DNA of 25,551 nt from Azolla pinnata (taxonomy: Eukaryota > Streptophyta > Polypodiopsida > Salviniales > Salviniaceae): positions 7,146-32,696 of the forward strand of contig JBBBWG010031543.1 in assembly GCA_037176905.1 (NCBI GenBank). Reading direction: 5' to 3'. Position numbers and translations under genes: made by a program. Under the pieces are notes generated by a model that did no database searches, had not been told where the DNA came from, and worked only from the letters and a program-made list of their open reading frames with translations. Shown here in pieces: positions 14,641-24,703 of this stretch. Each line of letters opens with the position of its first letter. Positions within the stretch are counted from its first letter, which is position 1.

Positions 14641-14747
14641 AACACTAGATAAGATTAACGGATAGATTACCTTTTTTTTTCCTATACTCAAGTGTAAATG
14701 TGCCAAAGAAATAATTGAAACATATAAGTAACTTTCTATTATCCAGC

Positions 14748-15345
14748 TTGAAATTGGCTTAAGAATCAAGCTATTTAAAAATATGTGAAAATAATAATAT
14801 ATTAAGAGAACCTTTTAGGAGGTTATGTCATTGTTCAAATGAGTTTACAATGACTAAAAGCTATTAATTATCATTAATCCAATTATTAGTTTTACCATCT
14901 TCGTACTTGTATGAATGGAACGCAACTAGATGTAGTTTCCAATTATCCCCACTCTTTGACATGGTACTTCTTATTGTAAAATTTGATGCATTTTCCTCGA
15001 TGATGAAAGGCTTGGATAGGTTAATATGCATCAAAATAATAGATAAGGTAAATGTTTGCTTCAAAATATCAAAAGCTTTAGTTGCACAAACACTCCAACT
15101 AAATGGTTTGTTTTCTTGCTACGTAAGTTGCACATAATCTTCAAATAATTCTTGATAAAATTTGTGGGAGAAAACTTGCAAATCCCAAAAAACTTTGAGT
15201 ATTTACCAATCTAGATTGTTCGAATATTGAACTAATCTATTAGTAAACCTTCTTGAGAGATCGTATACCCAAAAAACATCAATCACTTGGCTTTCATCAA
15301 AGTTGCATTTCTCAAAGCTTAGCGTAGAGGCCACATTCTTGCAAT
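14748..15345 (-). pseudogene. Ty3/gypsy RT-RNase H relic, copy 2
   Basis: On - the order is SFEKCNFDESQV (near 15310-15280), a broken FLG region, then CFKISKALV in one frame and KQTFTLSIILMHIN, LSKPFIIEENASNF and KLHLVAFHSYKYEDGKTNN in another (15064-14870). The last part matches the gypsy RNase H pattern SKPF..E.DASNFAIG and LHPVAFHSRK. The catalytic region is mutated and frames shift. Its left end (TGAAATTGGCTTAA, 14750) is homologous to the left end of copy 1 (TGAAATTGACTTAA, 14090), so the two are related copies in the same orientation. Confidence 0.8.
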
Positions 15346-15809
15346 TCTTATGGGACTTGACAGACAAGCACATCATAGTCTTTGTTGTTTATGTGTTTGA
15401 ACATCACCAATTTATATGTGCTCATGGTACTGTGAATCTCCATAAACAATTGTTTGTGTTCATCGTAAGGAGCAAAATTCAAAGTTTACACAACGAGCTG
15501 AACAGGTCTGTTCAGACCAACGGTGTACCATTACGTTAACACTACCTTCAAAAGTAAGGACTACTCATGTAAATCAAATGATTTGGGATCCTCATAAAAT
15601 GTAAGGCTATAAGGCCCTTAAATCACTACGAAGCTCAAACTGTAGAGGGATTTGAGAGCAGTAAATCTCAAGGGATAATATATGTAAAGATATATTTATT
15701 CCGGAGATGTAGGCATTCCACAAATCAAGCACTGAAGGACATTATATATTGACTGATAGATGGATCATCATGTATTGCTTGTGTTGATGTAAAAAGGACT
15801 TTTACTTGA
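15346..15809. other. non-coding, probably more gypsy relic
   Basis: The first 200 bases may be the upstream RT core of copy 2 on -, but I can read no clear active-site motif. The remainder shows no gene. Confidence 0.35.
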
Positions 15810-16307
15810 GAAAAAAGAACATCAAAAGGCAATAGTGGCAACTCTGTATCGGAAGGATCAGAGGAGCGGCTCCTCGCATGTAAATGCAGTGATCCAAACA
15901 TCAGCCGCCTCGACGTCAACAACCTCTCTCACCCTTTTGGTTTCCGTATGCCTTCTCAAAAGCGGAGTTATGAAAGAAACAGGTCCTTTCTGCTTGATGA
16001 CAAGATGCATTACTAGCTTCATGTCCAGAAAAGCATATGGCACAGATCCTCTGTTGCCTTGAACTCACCAGATGGGCCTGATACTGAGACCAATAATGCA
16101 TTGGCAGAGTCTGGATTCGAGAAGTTTATGTGGACCGCTGCATGCCACAGACGATCACAAAAATGCAGATGCTGAGCCTGCGGTTCAGATTCTCAAGCAC
16201 CACACGATGTCATTTTGTCAGAAGATGTGTCTGTTTTCGGATCGCTTAAGTTTTCTTTCTTCCTCTTTTGCTTATTCATTCTCACTCGGAAGTTGAGACT
16301 GTTCTGA
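15810..16307 (+). pseudogene. decayed open frame of unknown origin
   Basis: One frame runs about 165 codons with only two internal stops (TAG at 16014-16016, TGA at 16173-16175) before TGA at 16305-16307. It has no good start. Readable parts are TSKGNSGNSVSEGSEERLL, PSQKRSYERNRSFLLDD and LNSPDGPDTETNNALAESG, which look protein-like, but I recognise no family. The region is less AT-rich than its surroundings, and other frames are also fairly open, which weakens the case. Confidence 0.25.
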
Positions 16308-16950
16308 TATTGTATACAAACCTCGAGAGAGAGATGGTCGCAGGTTTAGAGATCGATAACGTTCTTTTAATCCACTCCCTTAATTAATCGACTCTCTTCT
16401 AAAGCTCACTTAAGAAACATGTCTAATAATAGGATATACAACTGGAATGAAAACTTTGGAGACCGAAGTGGAGAAAGGTTCCATTAAAGCAACAATTGGA
16501 CATGGGTTTGTCAAAGCACTTTCCCGAGAATACATAAACTTGAGATCGCAGTTTTCTGTATTTTTTCCCCCCTCTATGCTCATGAGCCCAGTGGTTCTAC
16601 CTCGAATTAAAAAAAAAAAAAAGCGGAGGAAAACCTGTTTGGAAAAATCAAAGAATGATTAAAAATAAAAATCATATATTGAGTTAAAAATTAAGCAATA
16701 ACTCGAAGGGAAAACTACAAAAAAAACTCCTAATTAGATTTATTAATTACATTTTAATGCCGACTAAAAGTAGAAATCAACACTTAGTTCTATCAAGAAT
16801 TGGTTAATTCCTAACCGCTTCTCGCAAACCGATTCTATCCTTCTCTTACTAACCGCTTCGATCTATCTCTTCTCGTGTTCATTGATTCATAATTTTCTTA
16901 CTACCATCTACTGATTGCCTGATATGAAACAAGGACAGTGAGAAGAAAAC
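16308..16950. other. intergenic, no gene seen
   Basis: AT-rich, with an A-rich run at about 16608-16622. A 71-codon frame at 16447-16662 ends in this poly-Lys-coding run and is probably chance. Confidence 0.5.
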
Positions 16951-16954
16951 ATCT

Positions 16955-16984
16955 AACCCTAAACCCTAAGCCCTAAACCCTAAT
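16955..16984. repeat. interstitial telomere-type repeat, CCCTAAA orientation
   Basis: About four units of the plant telomere heptamer, one altered (CCCTAAG). It lies about 260 bases from a longer block in the opposite orientation. Confidence 0.9.
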
Positions 16985-17235
16985 TACGTTTGTCAGGCTC
17001 ATAAGAATAAATAGAGAACTAAAACAACAAAATTGCGGTGAAAAAAAAAAGTTGTGGACGAGGGACACGGTTTCACACTTGAATAGCGTGGCACCGGCGG
17101 CATGGGTAGGCGGTGTTGGGCAGCACTTTCTCGTTTTGTCGGATCCCAGGCATCAATCAATAAATGGAATCAGTTATTCATCGCGATTCATGATGAATGG
17201 TGGTTGGTTTTGTTTGATGTCAGTCCACCTCTAGA

Positions 17236-17349
17236 TTTGGGGTTCAGGGTTTAGGGTTTAAGGTTTAGGGTTTATGTTTCAGGGTTTAGGGTTTAAGGTT
17301 TAGGGTTTATGTTTTAGGGTTTAGGGTTTAGCCACTAGACCCTAAACCC
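17236..17349. repeat. interstitial telomere-type repeat, TTTAGGG orientation, 35-bp higher-order unit
   Basis: TTTAGGG-related units are organised in a 35-bp block starting CAGGGTTTAGGG and ending TTTATGTTT. It occurs at 17245-17279 and 17280-17314, with a partial third copy from 17315. The tract ends with TTTAGGGTTTAG, seven bases, then CCCTAAACCC: a short head-to-head inversion. Confidence 0.9.
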
Positions 17350-17910
17350 ATTTCTCTCTCCCTCTTGTCTTCTTCTTCTTCTTCTTCTTCAAGCTCTCAA
17401 AATGCAAAGAATTCATTGCTCTCCTCGCACGATATCAAACTGCAGCCAGTTGTTACAATCTTAGGGTGATTATTACGCTTGCACTGTTCCTGTCTCCTGT
17501 GCCAGTTTTGATCTTAGAAAAAGACGTTAATATATCTTTCTTTCTTTCTTTCATCAATCATCAACCAAACAACATTGAAAGAAGAACAACAACAAGAAAA
17601 ACTAAGAACAAGAAGACAAGACCAACAGTATCAACCAACAGCTGCCTGTTGGTCACCAGCACTAGGGCTTTTTTTTATCACAGACACAAAACCCGTGTTC
17701 TTTCAGGGCCTTTTTTTATCACAAACCCTGATCTTATTGACGGACTTTTGGTGTCAGATCAGTCATTTTGCCCACATGCATGATTTCAACCTTGCCCGAA
17801 GCTTCCTGCTTTTTCCACACATTCGACATGAGGAGCGAAGCGGGTCACATCTGTTTGCAGTATGAATCTGCATCATCTACAATTTCATGCTTTTTTCCCA
17901 AGCACTTTTG
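17350..17910. other. intergenic with short simple repeats
   Basis: Contains a TTC run at about 17367-17391, a TTTC run at about 17536-17555, and two copies of GGC(T/C)TTTTTTTATCACA about 40 bases apart near 17666 and 17706. Open frames up to 105 codons resemble nothing I know. Confidence 0.5.
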
Positions 17911-17915
17911 ACTCC

Positions 17916-17945
17916 GGATCGGATCGGATCGGATCGGATCGGATT
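17916..17945. repeat. GGATC pentanucleotide microsatellite
   Basis: Five perfect GGATC units followed by GGATT. Confidence 0.95.
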
Positions 17946-18970
17946 GGAGTGGGCCTGATTTGGGGCACACTTCTCTCCCTCCTTCTGGAAGAGCAAACCT
18001 CTAGCTCAGACTGTCGGCTTGTGCTTTGCTTGTCACGGTCCCATCTGCATCCGTCTCTCTGCTCTGTTTCGATCAATTCTGGCGATCGCATCCATCATTG
18101 ACTTGTCGATGATCCGACGATTTCATCGTCGATACCCGCTCCATCCTCCCGTGCTATGCGCATGTAACATGAACAACCCCTCGACTCTCCGCGGGCAATC
18201 GCGGGTAGTGAATGCGGAAGAGGAATCAGCGAGCAGCGAGTACTCGAGAGCAATCAACAAGCCATGAATGCGAAACTCCGATTGGTCAGCTTGTGGAGCT
18301 CGCGCTTGTAATCGTCACAGATTGAGTGTATACACAAAAACATTATTATCGTGCCTTTTGTCGAGTGGGTCATATTGGCCTAAGCAGACGTTAATATATC
18401 TTTCTTTCTTTCTTTCTTTTGTAGTTATACTAATGAATGCGGCTTTTTTTTTTTTGCCTTTGAAGAAGAAAAGAAGAAGGAAAGGCATCGGCTTTAAAAG
18501 CCAAATAGAGATGCAAGCAATAGAGAGAGACCTCCTCCCAGTGATTGAATGTGTAAAAGTGGCAAAAACAATCAGGTCATAGAATTGGGGTCTAAACTGG
18601 ATAGTTTTGGACAAAGTCATAACACCCTCAAAGTGCTACCATCAGGTTATTTGCTAGCTTAGCTACCCACAAAAGAAGGCATAGCCAGTCATCAATGGTA
18701 TATAAAACAGAGAGTGAGAGAAAAAATGGCAAGAATTGACTGCACAAATAGCATTTCCATAGAAAGGAGCATAAGCTCTTCACCCCCGAAGTCCTCTTAG
18801 TGCTACATAGCCGAAGGTTTGCAAAATGAGATGAAGCAACAAGAATTTGATTGAGCTTTGAAGAAGGAATCGCTTTCATTTCTTGTGCTAAGGAGGAGTT
18901 TTTTTTTCCCCCAAGAATAGATTCATCATTAGTAAATAAACAGTTTGAACATATCATCGAGGTCACATAG
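17946..18970. other. intergenic, no gene supported
   Basis: Moderately GC-rich up to about 18330, then AT-rich. It holds a TTTC microsatellite at 18398-18420, a T run near 18444 and an open - frame (18628-18993, 121 codons) without recognisable motifs. I do not call it a gene. Confidence 0.45.
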
Positions 18971-19450
18971 TGATCATACATAGACCTCTCCATACAATTT
19001 CGTTGGTGTCATTTGACACGCTTCATGTATACTACAAATTATACATGAGACCTCAGAAAGCTGTTACAGTTTACAAATACCGAAAATATAAAATTATGCT
19101 ATCAGGAGAGCAAATCTAAAATCTAAACATAGTGCCAAGTTGGAGCTGTTTTGCTATCAAGCATGTACAACATGAGTGCTAGCACAATCTACACATCGTG
19201 TAGGTGTTTAAGGCATATTGATCGTATATAGACCTCTCCATACAATTTCGTTGGTGTCATCTGACACGCTTCATGTACACAAATTACACATGAAACCTCA
19301 GAAAGCTGTTGTTTACAAATACCTATATTCTAGAATTATATTATCACGAGGGCGAATCTAAAATCTAAGAGCTGTGCTAAGGGGGAGTTGTTTTGCCATC
19401 AAGCATGTGTAACATGAGTGCTAGCACAATCGACAGGTGTTTAAGACATA
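18971..19450. repeat. tandem duplication, about 248/232-bp unit
   Basis: Copies at 18971-19218 and 19219-19450 share TAGACCTCTCCATACAATTT, GACACGCTTCATGTA, CCTCAGAAAGCTGTT, AATCTAAAATCTAA, ATCAAGCATGT and ACATGAGTGCTAGCACAATC in the same order. The second copy has several short deletions. A weak third echo (TGTGCTAAGGAGGAGTT at 18886) suggests an older, more diverged copy to the left. No coding capacity. Confidence 0.9.
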
Positions 19451-21300
19451 CTACTTACTCTTAACGGTTTCTCAAGCGCCGTAAATGACCTTTGGCCGTG
19501 GTAGGTGAATGAATCATATGGGCAGAAGAAGAAGAAGAAGATGATGATGATAAACAAACCGCCTTTACAATTCAATACGCTTTGGCTCCGAGATTCCACA
19601 AAGCTTTTTGTTCTCGTTTTGTTTCTGAATCACATTCCTCATCGTGGCTAGATCGAAAGCCTTACCAAAAGCACCTGCTTTTTTCTCCTTTTTGGTCTTA
19701 ATGGTGTGAGGTATGATCAATCCGATGCTTGAGCCAGCATGAACATGGATTAGGACAAGAGTCTATGATCGACCACACACACACACATATCACCGAAATG
19801 GTCCAATCCCAAGACATCACGCATCCAGCGATTACTTATCCACACATGTCGAAATATACTCTGTGGTCCAACATACTTTTGTTCCGCCATCAATGTATCG
19901 TTGTGCTTACTTTGATGATGGCCTCTTCTTTGGCAAAAAACTTACACTCGGCGTTTGCAAAATCCAGAAGCTTGCGAATGTTACGTTCTATGATGCTGTG
20001 CATGTGCCTCAATTAGTCCCACGGGGACTCATGCACATGCACAAACCTGCCCCGATTGGCTTGACCTTTTGCCAACCTCCACATGCACACACTTTGTTGT
20101 CGGGCCATGCACATAAAGCCGCTACCAACAACATGGAAACAGCGATAAGTCTCCATGTTTCCTAATCTCCAATAATGCAACAGTAGATGATGGACATGAT
20201 AGAAGCATAGCCAACATAACCATCCATTGATGCACATTAGATGATGGATATGGAAGTAATCACACACACACACAGAAACACATCACACAATCTTTACCCG
20301 ACGGCAAGAAACACAATAGATTTTATCTTTTACAATCTTCTGATAGTGCCCAAGGGATGATGGGCTTTTATCTATCGCTTGAACCGAATCGCCGAAATCT
20401 GACCATCGTTGCGATCTTGGAGTTTAAATGATATATCGAGGGTGGGAAAACACATTATTCGTTAGACCAAAGAGCTGGTTCCAAATCATCTCTAAATTTT
20501 CCATTGCAAGTTACAACTTTTGAGACTTTTCCAGAAAGTTTAAACAACATTACACGTGATTCTAACAAATGTGTACAGTAAAAAGTCGGCCAGCCTACCC
20601 ACCAAAGCAAATCTATTGCTAGGAATCAATGCCAAAGTCTATGATGTACTGCTTGCAGGCTAACAATAATCTAATAATATACCATACTGGAGAAGAATGA
20701 AGCATGCACAATCTCTTTGTTCATTGCCACTTTCGTCCGGAAAACTTGACCGAGTTTAGAATACTGTCTCACACTCGCTTTCCAAACCATCTCTTGTCAA
20801 ATGTTTTTTGCTTGGAAAAATGGGCTTCTCAGGATGTACAAACATAGGGTAGGAATTCTCAAGAGTGTGTGAGAACACCTTATTCCCCACAGTGTGTATG
20901 TTAGATTATTCCTCAAAAGTTTGAACAAATTGCAATTAGAAATAGATGGTAATATCCAACCATTAAACAGCAAATCATTTTGTGTTGTGCCCATGATCTT
21001 ATTTTTAGACGCTTTCGAATTCGCCGATGGTAGTCATCAATGCTAGCTTGAGAGAATCTGGCGTTATTGAGCCCTACAAAGCACCACCACACCAAAGTTT
21101 GGACATTTCCCAACTCATTACTAGAAAGCATTTTAAAACTATGCTCAAAGAACAAATGCTTTGTCTGAACAAGAATACAGTAATCATACACAATTTATGT
21201 ACACCGCACAACTTGCAGTCAAATCCACTGGTTTTACTTTTTTATACCACCACTAGATGCTCTCGAGAGGAGGGTTCCTCGCCCTCCAGCCCGAGCTAAC
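19451..21300. other. intergenic, no gene supported
   Basis: Contains GAA/GAT triplet runs (19524-19551) and short CA runs (about 19774-19788 and 20260-20273). The frame at 19863-20165 (+) has a stretch, KLANVTFYDAVHVPQLV, faintly like the region after the protease of Ty1/copia polyproteins. The match is too weak to call. Confidence 0.4.
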
Positions 21301-22158
21301 TGTCGGCAACCAATAATTCAAGGTGCGCTTGAGGAGGTCTTTATTAAACCTGGGATGAAGGCTATCAACATATCTACTTACTGAAGGCGCCTATATACAA
21401 GGAATAAATTCCTAACCCAGGCCATCTAATTTGCACTCTTGAACAGGGCCAGATTTGCCATTCTGCGGTTGCTCAGTTATTCATATCCTGGTAGATGCTT
21501 GTCATATAAATCCTAGATATTATTGGAGATGATACTCTCTAAGTATGTCCTCTCGGAAGTACCATCCGGAGTCATAAACAATGTCCGTAGATTAGAAAAA
21601 GAAAAAAACTCTTCCAAGAGTCTAACAGACATAACCTTCCGGAGAAACTGGCAAATAGAATACGCAGTACGCCTGCGCTAAACCGTGATTCAATGTCTCT
21701 TTTAGAGCCTCAAAGTTCGTTGAAACCAGACCTGCAGTCCGGCGGCAGGGTCTATGGCTTCAGGCAACATGAATTACAAAGCTGCTTTTCTGTTTGTCAG
21801 GGAATAAGAAGAAATATAAATCGAGCTCCGTCTGATCTACTAGAAGTATAAGAAGTAGAAGTTGAATCAGTCGTGGGCTAGAACTGTCTCTAGGGGTAAA
21901 AAACTTTTATACTAGACTAAGCCAGAAAGGGCATGGCCTCAAGCCTCAGTGTGGTTGATAATCTGATAGTCCTGAGGATCGTCACTACCGAGGATGATAA
22001 TAATATCTATGTATCTACACCAGAAAGATAAACATTTCATTAGATGATTCATTAGATCAATTGTATCACTAGTTCATGTATACTGAGAAAATTTTGGATA
22101 ATTTATGTGTACTTCCATTCTACCAACAATTACGCTAATTGGATCATTAATAAATGCC
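21301..22158. other. 3' flank of the bHLH gene, otherwise empty
   Basis: No gene. The right end should hold the 3' UTR of the bHLH gene on -. I see no further exon with a convincing continuation. Confidence 0.5.
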
Positions 22159-24703
22159 TTATACCTGCTTGCTCAGAGCTTTAATGTCGATGTCTTCTTG
22201 GCAGGAGACATCAACATAAGAGAAGACTAAACCAGCGCCTTCCATAACCTCCATTAATGCGATTAAAAGACCACTCTTCTTCTTGCAGGAGATTCTAATC
22301 TGTAAATCTCCACCTCTTTTCACCACTTTCACCTGAGTTTCAAAGACATAGATGAATGAAACATGCAAGCAACAATATCTTGTAACCAGTACAATGAGGA
22401 TAAAACGATGGATCTTTAACATTAAAATGAGCATAATACTTAATAAGGATTTGAATCAAAGACATTGAAACATATTAGAAAATTAAGCTGCTTAGTTAAG
22501 GTTTCAACAACTGATTAACTATTTGGAAATCAGGGGGCTTAGGCTAAATTTAAGAAGATTAAAGCTTTCATAACGCACAAGATGAAACGTCACGACCTTG
22601 GTAAAAGCATCTTATTTCAGCCATTAGAATGAGGATTAGGACGCTTGATAAGCCTTTATTTAAGAGAATTTCAATGTCTGGAAGAATATTATTGCTAAAA
22701 AGATCAAGCCATCTGTCAAATCAATCGAAGGTATAATAAACCATCAAACACGTAGATATCTTACCTGGTGAGCGTAGGGTGAGAACATCTGCATCCTTTG
22801 TATTTCTTTCTTCAAAGCTTTCTTGTAGCGCAATGCATCAGAGATGACAGAAAATGGAGAAGAGGACTGCAAGAATTTGATTTGTGTGAGAAAAAAATGT
22901 GTCGGCCAACACCTTAATTCCAATTATCCTCCTGACGAAGGACTCCTCTCTCTCTCTCTCTCAACTATATATTGCATCAATTTCGCTAATGATTACAGTT
23001 AATTCATACGTTTCCCAGCCGTTTTCTTTTAGAACATGGAGAAAGAACTCCTGTGAATAGATATAACGGAGAAAGGACAGAAGACCTAGTGAAAACATGT
23101 TTAAGGTGAAACGCCATAGCCATACCTTCTCTGAAAAAGCATCAGAGAAAGCGTCATGAATCCTCTATGTGAAAAGAGGGTGTCCTGTTAATTGAAGGTA
23201 ATTGAGGCGTTAAGATCATTCAATCTCCATTTCCTGTTCGAGATAACGAAAGTATTCCTTGTGCGAATGCTCGTTCAAAACTAAACCTTTCGATCTCAAA
23301 AGCAACAAAAACCATGCACAGCGTCAAATTGGATGTAATTAAATTATAAAGCTCAAGATTCTTCATTATCTTTTAGAAAACAGCGGCATCTGCTGCTAAA
23401 CTGTTTGGCCACGTTTTCACAATAGAAAGCAACGATTTGTTGCAGAAAATAACGAGTTTGTGAAAGAAAATAGAGCAATAAAACTGTTTAAAAAGTTATA
23501 CTCTCCATGAAAAGCAGCCATTTCCTCTATATGAGAACCGTCTGCTGCTATGAATTCAAGGGTAAAATCTTTAGATTATTCCAACTTCTTTTAGAAAACA
23601 GCAGAGAATGGCAGAGCCGTAAAAGTATTTCGCAAAGACAAACGGCACTGAATTCGTTCAAAAACGCCAGTTATGTTTTCTCTGCTTAGGAACTCATAAT
23701 CCTGCAAAGTCCTGAGCTCTTATTCAATTCCACTAAGAAAATCGCAGAAAAAGGACGCAAGAATCTATCAAAGTTTCTCACAAAGAAAAACGGTTCTAGA
23801 CTGTCTGGAAAAGGAATTATGGTTTTGTCTATGATTTATGCCTAGTTCTTATCCAATCTCTGATTAAAAATAGCAGGAAATGGCGAGGAGACTAACGTTT
23901 TTGTCAGGGAACAAACTAAAAAACCTATGGTTTCTCTGAGGATTTCTCAATACAAGAACATCTCAATCTTAATAAAGCCGAGGCTTGTAAAACAATATGT
24001 TTAGCCATTTTCCCCTCCAAAATAGCAGAATGATAAAGAATATAGGCAGAATGTCCATGGAATAGGCAAAGAAATACATTTCAGAGCTACAGTTTACTCT
24101 GATGAAGCCCCAAATAGTACCTATGCATTAGAAAGAGTTATCAGCCAGGGTTTGCACAACCTCAGTTTTTTACTATTGCCTGCACTAAACTAACAGAGCT
24201 ATGAAGAAGGCAAGGAGAGCTTCCATGAAAGAATGCAAAGCAAACTCATACAAGGCAGTAACTTTCTTTGAGAACAAGCATTGCTTAACAAAAGACACTA
24301 TCAACACAAACGCTGTAGCGTTCTTGATTCTCGCTTTTTCTCTCACATCCCTCCTCTCTCTCTCACACACACAATTAGCGTATACTTGATAAATTACCCT
24401 GGAAGTTGCAGGCACCATCGCTTCCAGAGCTTCGAGTTGTTTGTGAAGGCATTTCATCATCTTCTTCTCTCGCAAAGAAGAAGATGAAGACGAAGACGGA
24501 GGAGTGGGAGGAGGAGAGGATGATGGATGAGAAGAAGAATGAGATGGGAAGGAGTTGTTCCAGGAAGAATCAACAGTATTGGTTCTTAGATGATCATGGC
24601 TATGATGACAATGATGGCTAGAAGGAGAAGCAGAGGGGCTGGTTACTTCCGATTCCGCATCAGAAGTTGCTGGAGAGGAGCTTTCTGAAGAGAGAATCGG
24701 CAT
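22159..24703 (-). CDS. bHLH-type transcriptional regulator with C-terminal ACT-like domain (3 exons)
   Basis: Exons on -: 24703-24398, 22866-22765, 22332-22159, all phase 0 with GT-AG borders, giving about 193 aa. Exon 1 codes a Ser/His/Pro-rich N-terminus (about 1-76) and helix 1 (REKKMMKCLHKQLEALEAMVP, about 78-98). Exon 2 codes helix 2 (SVISDALRYKKALKKEIQRM). Exon 3 codes an ACT-like fold (VKVVKRGGDLQIRISCKKK, then GLLIALMEVMEGAG). Introns at the end of helix 1 and after helix 2 are usual in plant bHLH-ACT genes. The basic region is degenerate: Glu is kept, but the Arg pair that contacts DNA is Met-Met, so normal E-box binding is doubtful. Such proteins usually act as dimers in the nucleus. 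Subgroup and target are unknown. The stop TAA directly follows CAG-GTA, so a further exon through a GTATAA donor is possible. ATG at 24703 is the first Met of the open frame. Confidence 0.78.
22867..24397 (-). repeat. intron 1 of the bHLH gene with diverged repeats
   Basis: This 1531-bp intron holds several diverged copies of a block around TTAGAAAACAGCAGA-like words, near 23383, 23590, 23730, 23860 and 24015, spaced roughly 130-210 bases. It also has a CT run at about 22948-22963 and a CT/CA run at about 24353-24373. No open frame of note. Confidence 0.45.

Noticed and set aside
17466-17865. Overlapping 96- and 105-codon frames on +
   Set aside because: Low-complexity, includes a TTTC microsatellite; no homology seen and no splice context.
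18628-18993. 121-codon open frame on -
   Set aside because: No recognisable domain, and it runs into the 248-bp tandem duplication; likely chance.
18971-19450. CRISPR-like or satellite array
   Set aside because: Only two to three long copies without spacers in a plant genome; a simple tandem duplication explains it.
19863-20165. Ty1/copia-like protease-downstream fragment
   Set aside because: Only a single weak phrase (VTFYDAVHVPQL) resembles the family; no active-site motif and no neighbouring pol motifs.
22333-22434. Upstream extension of the open frame containing bHLH exon 3
   Set aside because: It is intron: a CAG acceptor lies at 22335-22333 and the ACT-like homology starts right after it.
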